Shown: positions 1 to 7,625 of the stretch, piece by piece
How positions within the stretch are numbered: the first letter of the stretch is position 1
Layout: every line of letters begins with the position of its first letter
From: an uncultured Prevotellaceae bacterium
Lineage (GTDB): Bacteria > Bacteroidota > Bacteroidia > Bacteroidales > Bacteroidaceae
DNA: 64,000 nt
Direction of reading: 5' to 3'
NCBI GenBank assembly: GCA_900316265.1
Contig: ONCH01000003.1
Span: 62,001 to 126,000, forward strand
Notes under the pieces: model-generated
Told to the model about the DNA's origin: nothing
What the model saw: only the letters and a program-made list of their open reading frames with translations
Database searches by the model: none
Position numbers and translations under genes: made by a program

Positions 1-12
1 CTAACATCTTTC

Positions 13-32
13 GTTCGATACTGCCAGTCAGA
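13..32. repeat. 20-base repeat shared with 12645-12664
   Basis: The 20 bases here are identical to 12645-12664, where they form the right arm of a hairpin. Only the right half lies here because the window starts just upstream. In both places the repeat sits 12 to 30 bases before the start codon of the next gene. It resembles a REP-type intergenic repeat; the family is not identified. Confidence 0.6.
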
Positions 33-44
33 ACAAATAATAAT

Positions 45-344
45 ATGGATAAAATGTTGAAAGCATCATTGGATTGGATAAATTCTATTGCATTTCCAAA
101 TGCAGGCTTTGACCATCCGAATGATGAAAACAAGGTGAAGTGCGCTGCTCGTGCATTGGATAAGATGGGAGTGGTGATTAATAATCAGGAAGTTATTGAT
201 TATTGTCGTACTCTAGGTATGCCACAGGAAGCTATTGATAAAATAGTGGATTGGTATGGCAGACCGAAAAGTCTGCGTTTGAAAGACGCAATGAAGTTCT
301 CTACTAAAGACCTGAAAGATATTTGGTCGAGGAAAGATAGCTAG
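45..344 (+). CDS. Small hypothetical protein (99 aa)
   Basis: A 99-residue soluble protein starting at the ATG at 45, 12 bases after a 20-base repeat. I do not recognise the family. The sequence is mixed charge, with no membrane segment, no cysteine cluster and no obvious enzyme motif. The middle (roughly residues 45-70) reads as two amphipathic helices around a conserved-looking GMPQEAID stretch, which would suit a small helical DNA- or protein-binding domain, but that is only a guess. It is followed after 31 bases by the membrane/GHKL/STAS unit on the same strand and could be its first gene. Confidence 0.6.
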   Translation: MDKMLKASLDWINSIAFPNAGFDHPNDENKVKCAARALDKMGVVINNQEVIDYCRTLGMPQEAIDKIVDWYGRPKSLRLKDAMKFSTKDLKDIWSRKDS

Positions 345-375
345 AATGTGAAACATAAAGGAAAACCTTTAGACT

Positions 376-858
376 ATGGACATAAACATGAATTTTGTTA
401 GTAATGTACTAAAGAGTTTTACGGAGCAAACACAAAATTTGGAGGGACAGCTAAATGCATTGCATAAGTTTTTATGGCTTCTCCTAATAGTTCTTTTGGC
501 AAATATTGCAGTGACAATCATAAAGTATTATCTTGATAGACAGCATGCAAGGCAGGCAGCTCTTCTACAGAGAAGGAAGTTGATTTTTGAACAGTCGATT
601 AATATTGAAAAAGAGATATTCAAAAAAGTGGATGCTCTTTCTGATTATACCAGAGAAGAATGCCCACAGCTAATTCAATCAGTCAATTCTATTCGAGATG
701 AACTCAATGAAAGTAGATTGTTTTTCGATGACAAAGTATATGAATCTATTGATAGTATTTTGAATTATTTTACTGAAATAGCTGGGGATTTCCGTAAAAA
801 GAATATTAGTAAAGAGATAAAGTTAAAAAAGAAATATATAGAAGCATTCCATGGCTAG
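376..858 (+). CDS. Membrane-anchored coiled-coil protein
   Basis: A 160-residue protein with one strong membrane segment near residues 31-52 (WLLLIVLLANIAVTII core) followed by a basic stop-transfer region and a long charged helical part (residues 60-155) likely to be a coiled coil in the cytoplasm. No enzyme motif is visible. Its last 8 bases overlap the start of the GHKL ATPase gene at 851, and that gene in turn overlaps a STAS-like gene, so the three are probably translated together. Inference: a membrane sensor or tether for the ATPase/STAS pair. Confidence 0.75.
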   Translation: MDINMNFVSNVLKSFTEQTQNLEGQLNALHKFLWLLLIVLLANIAVTIIKYYLDRQHARQAALLQRRKLIFEQSINIEKEIFKKVDALSDYTREECPQLIQSVNSIRDELNESRLFFDDKVYESIDSILNYFTEIAGDFRKKNISKEIKLKKKYIEAFHG

Positions 859-1795
859 TAAGTATAAAATGCACCACCTGCCCTCTCGAATGGATAGAAC
901 CAATATACCTGAGGTCCTAGGTAAGCTAAGTCATATCTTCGATTCTGCTGGCCGCAACATAACAGACATATTCTTAAATTTCGATAACGTTAGAAGTATT
1001 GATATTACAGGAGTCCTTGTTCTTTATAAGTTCTTGGAATTTTCGTTGAATCATAATTGTTATAAGAATCCGCGTTTCAATCTTCTACAAAATAAGAATT
1101 TGGAGCAAATGATTGAGAAATTTGGCTTCTCAAATCTGATAACAAAGTTGATGGATAACAAAACCAAGGAGCAGTATTATAAGAATCTGACGACTCAAGT
1201 GACAGAGGATTTCATTTTGGCACCAGTGGCAATGATAAAAGATGAGGATTCCACATCGCAGAAAGAAAATGCCTTAAAGCAGATCGTGAATTATTATGGT
1301 AACAATGACATGTCTACAATGATATTGCAATTGTTTTCTGAAATTTTCCAGAACTTTATATCACATGCCGAAAAAGATGATTTGTCAGTTATAGTTGTTC
1401 ATGGTAACAAGAAAAAAATAGAATTAGCATGTGCAGATAATGGTATTGGTATTGTTAATTCGCTAAGGAAAAATAGTAAGTATTCATCTCTTAAAACAGA
1501 TAAATTGTTTTGTAAGGTCTTAGAACGTGGAGTTACATCTAAGGATTTTGAAGGTAGCAATCATTTGGGATATGGACTGTTTTATGTAAATGAAGTTGTA
1601 TCTAGACTGAATGGACAAATGTCTATATATACAGATAATATGATGCTTCAAAACCAACATGGCAAGTTGAGTATAACTCAAATATCTAGATGGGAAGGCA
1701 CTCTAATTAGTATAAATATCCCACTTTTACAGGCTATTACCATTGATGATATAGAGCCTCAGTATGATAACAACATAAAAATAAATTTTTCATGA
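851..1795 (+). CDS. STAS domain plus GHKL ATPase protein
   Basis: A 314-residue protein with two parts. Residues about 1-110 look like a STAS domain (IFLNFDNVRSIDITGVLVL, the strand-loop-helix that carries the phospho-acceptor serine in anti-anti-sigma factors). Residues about 150-300 carry GHKL ATPase motifs: the N box EIFQNFISHA, the G1 box DNGIGI and the G2 box GYGLFYV. No histidine kinase dimerisation helix is seen, so it resembles an anti-sigma-type (SpoIIAB/RsbW-like) kinase or a solitary GHKL ATPase. It overlaps the upstream membrane protein by 8 bases and the downstream STAS-like gene by 4 (ATGA). The role is unknown; partner switching is the natural hypothesis. Confidence 0.8.
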   Translation: MASKYKMHHLPSRMDRTNIPEVLGKLSHIFDSAGRNITDIFLNFDNVRSIDITGVLVLYKFLEFSLNHNCYKNPRFNLLQNKNLEQMIEKFGFSNLITKLMDNKTKEQYYKNLTTQVTEDFILAPVAMIKDEDSTSQKENALKQIVNYYGNNDMSTMILQLFSEIFQNFISHAEKDDLSVIVVHGNKKKIELACADNGIGIVNSLRKNSKYSSLKTDKLFCKVLERGVTSKDFEGSNHLGYGLFYVNEVVSRLNGQMSIYTDNMMLQNQHGKLSITQISRWEGTLISINIPLLQAITIDDIEPQYDNNIKINFS

Positions 1796-2085
1796 GTAAA
1801 GTAATTAGCCTATCAGGCTATGCACCAAGCATAGGGAGCGAAGAAAAAGCAGCAGAGATATTGCATAATATACAGACTGTTTTGGAATCTGACAACATAG
1901 TCGTAGATTTTGAAAATGTGCAAACAATGGGTACAAATTGTGCAAAACTGATATTTGGTACACTTTACAAGTCCATGGATGCTGAAAAATTTTATGAACG
2001 AATCAATTTCATTCACACAACTCCTAACATAAGGCGCACAATACGTTTGGGCATTGAGTTCGCTCTGGCTAGTGGGAAAGCATAG
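1792..2085 (+). CDS. STAS-like (DUF4325-type) protein
   Basis: A 97-residue protein whose middle (IVVDFENVQTMGTNCAKLIFG) has the pattern of STAS-like DUF4325 proteins: a buried beta strand, an acidic turn, then a small-residue loop before a helix. It starts inside the stop of the GHKL gene (ATGA overlap), which implies translational coupling. Families of this type are often next to GHKL ATPases, and the pair resembles a kinase and its phosphorylatable partner. No DNA-binding or catalytic motif is present. The family call rests on pattern recognition, not a search. Confidence 0.7.
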   Translation: MSKVISLSGYAPSIGSEEKAAEILHNIQTVLESDNIVVDFENVQTMGTNCAKLIFGTLYKSMDAEKFYERINFIHTTPNIRRTIRLGIEFALASGKA

Positions 2086-2199
2086 GGTCTCATGCAAAAA
2101 CTATTGATAAGTATATGATCCAGATTAATCCACGATACGAAACGCCATTCAAGATGAATCACATCTTCCATCATTCATCAAACATCATACATCTTACCG

Positions 2200-2426
2200 A
2201 TGAATGTCGAGGCGGATTTCATCAAGGAGGCACTGGATGCTGGGCTGTATAAGCAAGCTGTTACGCTGAAGGCTGCGATTGAGCGAGTGAAGTGTGAACA
2301 TGTTCAGACACTTCCGAGCGTGAGCAGGCTCGGCCGAAGGTCAGTTTCCAAATGTTGCAATCGATGGTGAAGCACTTTGTGGAGGATGAGCACTATTGCT
2401 ACTTTGATGACATGTATAGTTCTTAA
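2200..2426 (+). pseudogene. Frameshifted remnant of a small conserved protein
   Basis: Reading from the ATG at 2200 gives MNVEADFIKEALDAGLYKQA and continues to about 2320; the sense then jumps two frames and continues as FQMLQSMVKHFVEDEHYCYF to a stop at 2424-2426. The two halves look like one roughly 75-residue protein broken by a short insertion around 2320-2342 containing the string CCGAGCGTGAGCAGGCTCGG. A similar CCGAGCGTGAG string recurs near 3400. The function is unknown. The flanks at 2155-2195 and 2460-2490 hold short direct repeats (CATCAT-type and ATATACGAT-type). Confidence 0.45.
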
Positions 2427-2489
2427 TATACGATGCTGAAAGATGGACAAAAATGATAATGGCGAAATATACAATATACGATATACGAT

Positions 2490-2795
2490 ATGGGAAATTT
2501 GGTGAAGAAGAATGATACAGTTTTGGCAATTAACATCCAAAAGGTAAAAGACAAAATAGCAATCATCCGTAATTTAGAAGTGATTGCCGATGCAGACGTT
2601 GCAGAGTTGTATGGAGTAGAGACCAAGCGTATCAACGAGGCCGTCAAAAACAACCCAGATAAGTTTCCTGCCAGTTATATGTTTGTGCTGAACAAGAGCG
2701 AGGTACTTGAATTGCGGTCGAAAATTTCGACCACAAATGTTTCAGCAATGAACCGCAATCCAACCAAAGTTTTCACCGAGCGTGGCCTGTACTGA
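2490..2795 (+). pseudogene. ORF6N-domain protein, truncated
   Basis: The 101 residues match the start of the ORF6N (KilA-N-related, phage-type DNA-binding) family: a first helix, the stretch IAIIRNLEVIADADVAELYG, and the following KRINEAVKNNPDKFPASYMF. Family members normally continue after the FTERGLYML-type motif for another 60 to 150 residues, but here the frame ends at GLY followed by TGA. The next in-frame residues do not restore the family. It is therefore probably a decayed gene rather than a complete short protein. It lies between two other remnants, in keeping with a degraded island. Confidence 0.65.
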
Positions 2796-2870
2796 GAAAA
2801 TCCGAGAGAAGTTGAAAAGACCGTCCCTTGATCTCTAATCTCCTAAGCAGGGAAATTTTATAATACGATT

Positions 2871-3338
2871 ATGACACAACTATCAGATAAAGAACATAAC
2901 GCCCAGATGGCGGATATGGCGTCGTTTGACGAGCAGATGCCGTGCATCGGAATCTTCTGGTACGACCCTCAGGAGCACAGCTTCTTTGGCGTGCATAAAA
3001 AGGAAATCACGCCAAGGATGGTGGAAGAGGCGGCCGAGAAGGGTGTGCCTTTCATCAACTATCCTAAGCTGCACCGGCAGATATGGGCGCGTGAGTATTT
3101 TAAGGCCCAGGCGAAAGGTGAACGTACAAAGTTCGAGGGCGACTACACCCAGGTGCCTCGTGGTCGTGTAGCCTGGAACGTTAATAAGTTTATTGTGTTG
3201 GTCGGCAAGTGGGCAGAGCCCATCCAGGATGAGCTCACCGAACTGTTGGAGCGGGAGTTCTCTCTGCCTTATTTCGAGTTCGTCTATGACCATCACTGGG
3301 ACCTTGGTCACGGCTGGTCTGGCGACATGCCAAAGTAA
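2871..3338 (+). CDS. Hypothetical protein (155 aa)
   Basis: A 155-residue acidic soluble protein starting at an ATG 31 bases after a short spacer. I do not recognise a named family. It is rich in aromatic residues (FWYDPQEHSFFGV near residues 29-41, and FEFVYDHHWDLGHGW near 137-151), and the histidine-rich C-terminus could bind metal, although nothing proves it. GC content is visibly higher than in the genes on either side (376-2085 and 3662-5623), which suggests a different history from its neighbours. Confidence 0.65.
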   Translation: MTQLSDKEHNAQMADMASFDEQMPCIGIFWYDPQEHSFFGVHKKEITPRMVEEAAEKGVPFINYPKLHRQIWAREYFKAQAKGERTKFEGDYTQVPRGRVAWNVNKFIVLVGKWAEPIQDELTELLEREFSLPYFEFVYDHHWDLGHGWSGDMPK

Positions 3339-3463
3339 ATGCCCCGTCAACCTCGAACTTTGAGAGTAAGCGAGAGGAGAAGGAGCTTGCTCACTATCCC
3401 GAGCGTGAGTGAAGTCAACGAAGTTAACATCCTCATGAACGTTATGGCATAGCAGACTCCATC

Positions 3464-3601
3464 AAAGTTCAGAAGTTTGAAAAGAAAAAGCGAAACGAGA
3501 TAATAGTAAGTTGCCTGGAGATAGGTACAGGATTAAGACAGTTATCCCGCCTTACAGGTGTGACTTATGGAGTAATAAACAAGTTAAACAAGGGCAGATA
3601 A
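3464..3601 (+). pseudogene. Transposase C-terminal remnant (RAYT-like)
   Basis: Translating from 3464 gives a 45-residue tail: a basic segment (KFEKKKRNEII) and then LEIGTGLRQLSRLTGVTYGV and INKLNKGR before a TAA at 3599-3601. This is the helix-turn-helix tail I associate with REP-associated tyrosine (Y1) transposases of Bacteroidetes. There is no in-frame start, and the catalytic HUH domain is missing. The 3340-3463 stretch upstream shows no recognisable coding part. It is a fossil of a RAYT or an IS200/IS605-like element. Confidence 0.5.
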
Positions 3602-3661
3602 GGTGATCAAGAGTCCCCTGATCTGTTTGGTTCAGCAAATAAAAAACTGACACAATAAACA

Positions 3662-4141
3662 ATGCCTCACAACGATTCTATTTGGGCGAAAGCCCTTGAA
3701 GCCCATGCGGACAGCTTACAGAGCAAAGTTGACTTGCTACAAGGAAAACTAGATGCTCTTCAGGGGAAGACAGAATTCCTGTTAAATGTTGTTGAAACTT
3801 CTAATGACGGTGTGAGCAATCAGTTGTCTGCAGCAAATAATCTTCTTGCTTTAGTTGCAGTAATTGTGGCTATTATTGGAATTTGGTTGGGGTTTTATAT
3901 TGCGAAAAAGAAGCAACAAATAGAAATGATGGCTGCCACTGTTGAATCAAAGAAAATGACAGTGGAACAACTTGCAAAAACCGTTGATGAGAAAAAAGAA
4001 AAAGTAGATATTATTGCCAAAGCAACAGAAGATTTAGATAAAAAGATTCATAATGATTTGTCTGGCCTGTATAAAGATCTTCGCAATGAAGAAACAAAAT
4101 GCTCTTTTGGAACGGCTCATTTTAGAACCTCAAGACATTGA
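3662..4141 (+). CDS. Coiled-coil membrane protein, N-terminal part (frame broken)
   Basis: The first 145 residues are coherent: an N-terminal heptad repeat (SLQSKVDLLQGKLDALQGK), one membrane segment near residues 61-80 (LLALVAVIVAIIGIWLGFYI), then a long charged coiled coil. The last 15 residues (CSFGTAHFRTSRH) look like out-of-frame read-through. The sense continues in the +1 frame from about 4100, in the gene given at 4086-4652. Either a single base was gained in the A-rich tract near 4091-4099, or two overlapping genes are meant. The layout is like that of 376-858 (helix, membrane segment, coiled coil). Confidence 0.6.
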   Translation: MPHNDSIWAKALEAHADSLQSKVDLLQGKLDALQGKTEFLLNVVETSNDGVSNQLSAANNLLALVAVIVAIIGIWLGFYIAKKKQQIEMMAATVESKKMTVEQLAKTVDEKKEKVDIIAKATEDLDKKIHNDLSGLYKDLRNEETKCSFGTAHFRTSRH

Positions 4142-4652
4142 TAATCTCTGTACTATATTATGTGCACGAGATATAGACGAAAAAGGATATGAAAAGTTAA
4201 GGGCTGCATATCTCAAAATGAGAAAGATGCTGGGAGAACCGATGCAAGAGAATGTTGTGAATGATTATAGTGAGCATTTTATGGTGTTATTTTATCAACA
4301 CTTTTTTTATAATGCTTTAAAAGATTATGAGATATCGCAAGACTTTGACAATTATTATTATGCAATATTTTCAAGAGCATATAAAAGAGATGTAATTAAA
4401 TCTACTATTGATTTATGTAAGACGTTGTCTGAAGAAACATCTACATTTAATAAAGAACATGTGTTAACCTCCTATTTAAAAGCACTTAACAATTCTCAAT
4501 ATAGTGAATTAACAGAGCTCAAAAATATCTTTGAACAGAATATTGTTCCTCAAACATTATTGCAGGATGCAATAGAGTGTTGCAAAAAAGAAAAAATTAA
4601 ACTAGTTATCTTTGAGGATAATCTATCTGAGAGGGAAGAGTTAAAGAACTGA
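4086..4652 (+). CDS. Helical protein, probable C-terminal part of the 3662 gene
   Basis: From the ATG at 4086 this reads MKKQNALLERLILEPQDIDN and continues for 188 residues, all alpha-helical and charged, without a recognised domain. It overlaps the 3662-4141 frame by 56 bases in the +1 frame. The coiled coil of the upstream frame runs smoothly into this one (DLRNEE then NALLERL), so I favour one ancestral protein of roughly 330 residues split by a one-base indel. A separate overlapping gene cannot be excluded, since an ATG is present at the right place. No promoter or ribosome site favours either reading. Confidence 0.5.
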   Translation: MKKQNALLERLILEPQDIDNLCTILCARDIDEKGYEKLRAAYLKMRKMLGEPMQENVVNDYSEHFMVLFYQHFFYNALKDYEISQDFDNYYYAIFSRAYKRDVIKSTIDLCKTLSEETSTFNKEHVLTSYLKALNNSQYSELTELKNIFEQNIVPQTLLQDAIECCKKEKIKLVIFEDNLSEREELKN

Positions 4653-4859
4653 TATAAACAGCATGTCACCAGTTTGTTTAAAGGCAGGTGCTGACAGCTT
4701 CGATTGTTTAACCGTCCAAACTTTGGGGTTCACTTCAAATTATATCTGAGTCACCTTTCACCTATGGATTGTATTATCCAACAAAAGTCTCGTTCCTTTT
4801 CCATCTTAATGATTGCATAGAGTTTATTATAATTCAATTAAATAAAAAAGTATATAAAC

Positions 4860-5000
4860 ATGTGTATTAACAAAAAATCTCAGCAGCAAATTAAAGAAGC
4901 TGCAAGGCAAGTTGTACATTCTCGTGAATCTGCATGCATGTTTCTGAAGTCGGCAGGTATTATGACCTCAAAAGGAAATCTTTCTCCTAAGTATAAATAA
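4860..5000 (+). CDS. 46-residue small protein, candidate antitoxin
   Basis: A short gene starting at the ATG at 4860 and ending with TAA at 4998-5000, whose last base is the first base of the ATG of the next gene (TAATG overlap). It encodes 46 residues: a basic helix (KKSQQQIKEAARQVVHSRES) and then the motif ACMFLKSAGIMTSKGNLSPK near the C-terminus. The pattern of AxxFLxxAGIxTxxGxLxxxY is one I have seen in small proteins next to toxin-like genes. Tight coupling to the downstream putative ADP-ribosyltransferase suggests an antitoxin or immunity partner. The upstream 4653-4859 spacer contains no recognised gene. Confidence 0.6.
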   Translation: MCINKKSQQQIKEAARQVVHSRESACMFLKSAGIMTSKGNLSPKYK

Positions 5001-5623
5001 TGAAACAATTGTATTCTCACCGATCTCAATTGGTCCTTGGCTTTCATGGTTGTGATGCGGCTCTTGCAGAACAAGTAGTGTTAGGTAAAACCATGCTGAA
5101 AGAAAGTGATCATGACTATGACTGGTTAGGACATGGTATATATTTCTGGGAGAATAATGTAGACAGAGCAGAACAATGGGCCAAAGAGAATTCTAAGTTG
5201 AAAAATTCTTCGATAAAGACTCCTGGAGTGTTAGGAGCTTATCTAGATTTGGGGAATTGTTTAGATTTAACCGACTCTGCTAGTCTTCAGTTATTGAAGA
5301 TCCCCTACAATACATTAAAGGACTCATTTTCGCTCGCAGGATTGGAAATGCCAGTCAATAAAGATCCTTTGACAGTTCATTCAAGAGATAGAATTTTAAG
5401 GAAATTAGATTGTGCCGTAATTAACACACTGCACGAACTAACACGTAAAGCGAATTTACCTGCTTTTGATTCTGTTCGTGGGGTCTTTTGGGAAGGAGGA
5501 GAGTTATACCCAGGAGCAGGGTTTAGAGAAAAAAATCATATCCAGATAGCGATTATTAATCCAAACTGTATTAAGGGATTTTTTCTTCCAAGAGAAGATG
5601 ATTCTAAGTATATTATTCCATAA
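5000..5623 (+). CDS. Putative ADP-ribosyltransferase-fold protein
   Basis: A 207-residue soluble protein. It shows the spacing expected for a PARP-like ADP-ribosyltransferase core: a histidine in LGFHGCD (about residue 15), a tyrosine in GHGIYFWEN (about residue 48) and an acidic residue in GFREKNHIQIAI (about residue 179), i.e. a possible H-Y-E triad. The block DWLGHGIYFWENNVDRAEQW matches the helix after the first catalytic strand in such folds. It overlaps the upstream 46-residue gene by one base. Inference: a toxin-type enzyme in a two-gene module. An unrelated fold remains possible because I cannot run a structure search. Confidence 0.55.
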   Translation: MKQLYSHRSQLVLGFHGCDAALAEQVVLGKTMLKESDHDYDWLGHGIYFWENNVDRAEQWAKENSKLKNSSIKTPGVLGAYLDLGNCLDLTDSASLQLLKIPYNTLKDSFSLAGLEMPVNKDPLTVHSRDRILRKLDCAVINTLHELTRKANLPAFDSVRGVFWEGGELYPGAGFREKNHIQIAIINPNCIKGFFLPREDDSKYIIP

Positions 5624-5644
5624 TGTACTTACACGACGGAACCA

Positions 5645-6019
5645 TTGAAAGAGGAGATACTAAATGATCATGTTCATACGATAGAGGAGATGCGGGCATG
5701 GCTGAAGCCTTTTGGTTATAGCGATGCGATAAAAGATGCAACTATCAATGCTATCCTGTGTGAGTTCGTGATGAGCAAAGTTTCTTGTGATGAAAAGCGC
5801 TATATGGATATGATAGTTGAACTTCTTCGTCCGCAGCTGGAAGTTACAAAGGAGTATAATAACATAATACATCATTCATCCTACTTCAGCCCTCAGACAT
5901 CTTATTATCCGTTCGATTCGTTCCATCCGTGTTCGCTTAAATACTTTCCGTGTTATCCGTTTAATCCGTGTTCAAAAAATATTAATTCTCAAATTCTCCA
6001 ATTCTTGACTCTAAAATAA
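5645..6019 (+). pseudogene. Gene remnant running into repeats
   Basis: An open frame whose first 75 codons look protein-like (EEMRAWLKPFGYSDAIKDAT, then a helical stretch to LRPQLEVTKEYNN) but which has no ATG at its beginning (the first possible start is TTG at 5645). Its last 50 codons are translated repeat DNA rich in Phe, Ser, Pro and Tyr. I read it as the fragment of a broken gene whose 3' end was replaced by the 5908-6144 repeat array. Its function is unknown. Confidence 0.35.
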
Positions 6020-6144
6020 GATTCGTTATATTCGTTCGATTCGTGTTCGTAATATTAAGAAATAATCAAATATAGCGTAAAGATTATTCGTGTCTATTCG
6101 TTCGATTCGTGTTCGTATAAATTATATTTCGTGTTCGCTTAATT
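5908..6144. repeat. Array of TTCGTTCGATTCGTGTTC-type repeats
   Basis: At least five imperfect copies of a unit related to ATCCGTTTAATCCGTGTTC occur here. Two 21-base stretches, 6030-6050 and 6096-6116, are identical. The same unit closes the repeats around the GxxExxY gene (ATCCGTGTTC at 41645-41654), so this array probably belongs to that repeat family. Spacing is irregular, so it is not a CRISPR array. Confidence 0.6.
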
Positions 6145-6241
6145 ATCTCTCCGAGGCATAATATTTGGTGTCTATACATGGTGTTTTACACTTTATTTCT
6201 AGAATACGTGTATAAATTGTTCATAATTGAAAAATACTTCG

Positions 6242-6249
6242 TATCTTTG
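6242..6249 (+). promoter_or_regulatory. Bacteroidetes-type -7 box upstream of gmd
   Basis: TATCTTTG fits the TAnnTTTG -7 element. A TTG at 6217-6219 is a weak -33 candidate, with a spacing slightly longer than usual. Transcription from here would give a leader of about 265 bases before the gmd ATG at 6520 and would drive the polysaccharide locus. The leader contains a tRNA-like segment (6295-6382) and an 8-base inverted repeat (ATGACAAG 6403-6410 with CTTGTCAT 6456-6463), so regulation in the leader is possible. Confidence 0.55.
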
Positions 6250-6294
6250 CAAAAGATTATGGTTGTAACAGGATTCTTCCCGAGCAGCTTGGTA

Positions 6295-6382
6295 GGTGCG
6301 TTGCACAAACCGAGTGGCTCTGCCGTATCTAACCGCAATCTTCTGGATAATAATCTACGGTGGTTCGAATCCGCCAGGCACC
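6295..6382 (+). other. tRNA-like segment (class II size), probably degenerate
   Basis: Several tRNA parts are present in order over 88 bases. GGTGCGT at 6295-6301 can pair with AGGCACC at 6376-6382 except for one G-G clash. A variable-arm-like hairpin TGGAT-AATA-ATCTA follows, then a perfect T arm, GGTGG TTCGAAT CCGCC. The D and anticodon arms do not fold convincingly and no CCA is encoded. It could be a decayed tRNA-Leu/Ser-type gene, a tRNA 3'-end copy left by an integrative element, or chance. It lies inside the gmd leader. Confidence 0.3.
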
Positions 6383-6519
6383 TCATAAACAATGTTTTGC
6401 CTATGACAAGTATCCATATGACACGTATTGAAGTGAACCCAGAAAGAACCTGTCTCTTGTCATGAGTTTAGCAAGGTGGAACCACATACAAATGAAGAAA
6501 TAAAATAGAAATTAGAATA

Positions 6520-7623
6520 ATGAAAACAGCATTAATTACTGGAATTACTGGCCAAGACGGATCATACTTGGCTGAGTTCTTATTAGAAAAAGGATACGAT
6601 GTGCATGGAACTATTCGTCGTAGTTCTGTGGACTTTCGTGAGCGTATAGCACATTTGGAGGGCAAGCCCCATTTCCATCTGCACTATGCAGACTTGGGCG
6701 ACTCTATGAGTGTGCTGGGCGTGATTGGTAAGGTGCGCCCAGACGAGATATATAACCTGGCAGCACAGAGTCATGTGCAGGTGAGCTTTGACTCTCCTGA
6801 GTTCACCGCTGATGTTGATGCAGTGGGTGTGCTCCGTATTTTGGAGGCAGTTCGCCAGCTTGGTATGACTGAGACCTGCCGTATCTATCAGGCATCTACC
6901 TCAGAGCTTTATGGCAAGGTTGAAGAGGTCCCTCAGAACGAGAATACACCTTTCCATCCCTATAGCCCGTATGCAGTTGCCAAGCAGTATGGTTTCTGGA
7001 TTGTCAAGGAATATCGTGAGGCATACAATATGTATTGCTGTTCTGGTATCCTGTTCAACCATGAGTCTGAACGTCGTGGTGAAACCTTCGTTACCCGTAA
7101 GATTACGCTGGCAGCAGCTCGTATCAGCCAAGGCTTGCAGGATTGCCTGTACTTAGGCAATATGGATAGCCTGCGCGACTGGGGCTATGCCAAGGACTAC
7201 GTAGAGTGCATGTGGCTTATCCTCCAGCAGGATAAGCCTGAGGACTTTGTCATCGCTACTGGTGTGCAGCACTCAGTGCGCGAGTTCACCGACTTAGCTT
7301 TCAAGCACGCAGGCATCTCCCTCAAATTCGAAGGTGAGGGTATCAATGAGAAGGGCATCTGCGTAGCAGGTCCTGAGAACCTCATTGGAAAGACCTTGGT
7401 CGCTGTCAGCGAGGACTTCTATCGTCCCACCGATGTCGTCAACCTTTGGGGCGACCCCACTAAAGCAAAGGCCAAATTGAAGTGGAATCCGAATAAAACG
7501 AGTTTCGAAGATCTGGTTAAACTCATGGTCGAACACGACATCGCTAAAGTAGCTGCCGAAGGCGCCGCTGCTAAGGTTCGCACCAATCTCGCTGAATACC
7601 TCGAAAAGGGAATTGTTAAATAA
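6520..7623 (+). CDS. gmd: GDP-mannose 4,6-dehydratase
   Basis: Converts GDP-D-mannose to GDP-4-keto-6-deoxymannose, the first step to GDP-L-fucose. The 367 residues match the family length. The N-terminal NADP-binding loop is [14 protein letters not shown], the SDR catalytic pair is in [13 protein letters not shown] (YxxxK), and the characteristic [16 protein letters not shown] follows. It is the first gene of the polysaccharide locus, downstream of the promoter at 6242 and a long leader. The next pathway gene, fcl, lies 729 bases downstream, separated by a four-helix-bundle cassette that seems to have been inserted between the two. Confidence 0.95.
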   Translation: MKTALITGITGQDGSYLAEFLLEKGYDVHGTIRRSSVDFRERIAHLEGKPHFHLHYADLGDSMSVLGVIGKVRPDEIYNLAAQSHVQVSFDSPEFTADVDAVGVLRILEAVRQLGMTETCRIYQASTSELYGKVEEVPQNENTPFHPYSPYAVAKQYGFWIVKEYREAYNMYCCSGILFNHESERRGETFVTRKITLAAARISQGLQDCLYLGNMDSLRDWGYAKDYVECMWLILQQDKPEDFVIATGVQHSVREFTDLAFKHAGISLKFEGEGINEKGICVAGPENLIGKTLVAVSEDFYRPTDVVNLWGDPTKAKAKLKWNPNKTSFEDLVKLMVEHDIAKVAAEGAAAKVRTNLAEYLEKGIVK

Positions 7624-7625
7624 AA

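Noticed and set aside
2423-2653. Minus-strand open frames overlapping the ORF6N remnant
   Set aside because: They are antisense to a recognisable ORF6N start and have low-complexity products.
3464-3601. Intact insertion sequence
   Set aside because: Only the C-terminal tail of a transposase is present, with no start, no catalytic motif and no ends.
5908-6144. Repeat array considered as a CRISPR
   Set aside because: Copies are imperfect, spacing is irregular, there are no uniform unique spacers, and no cas gene is present.
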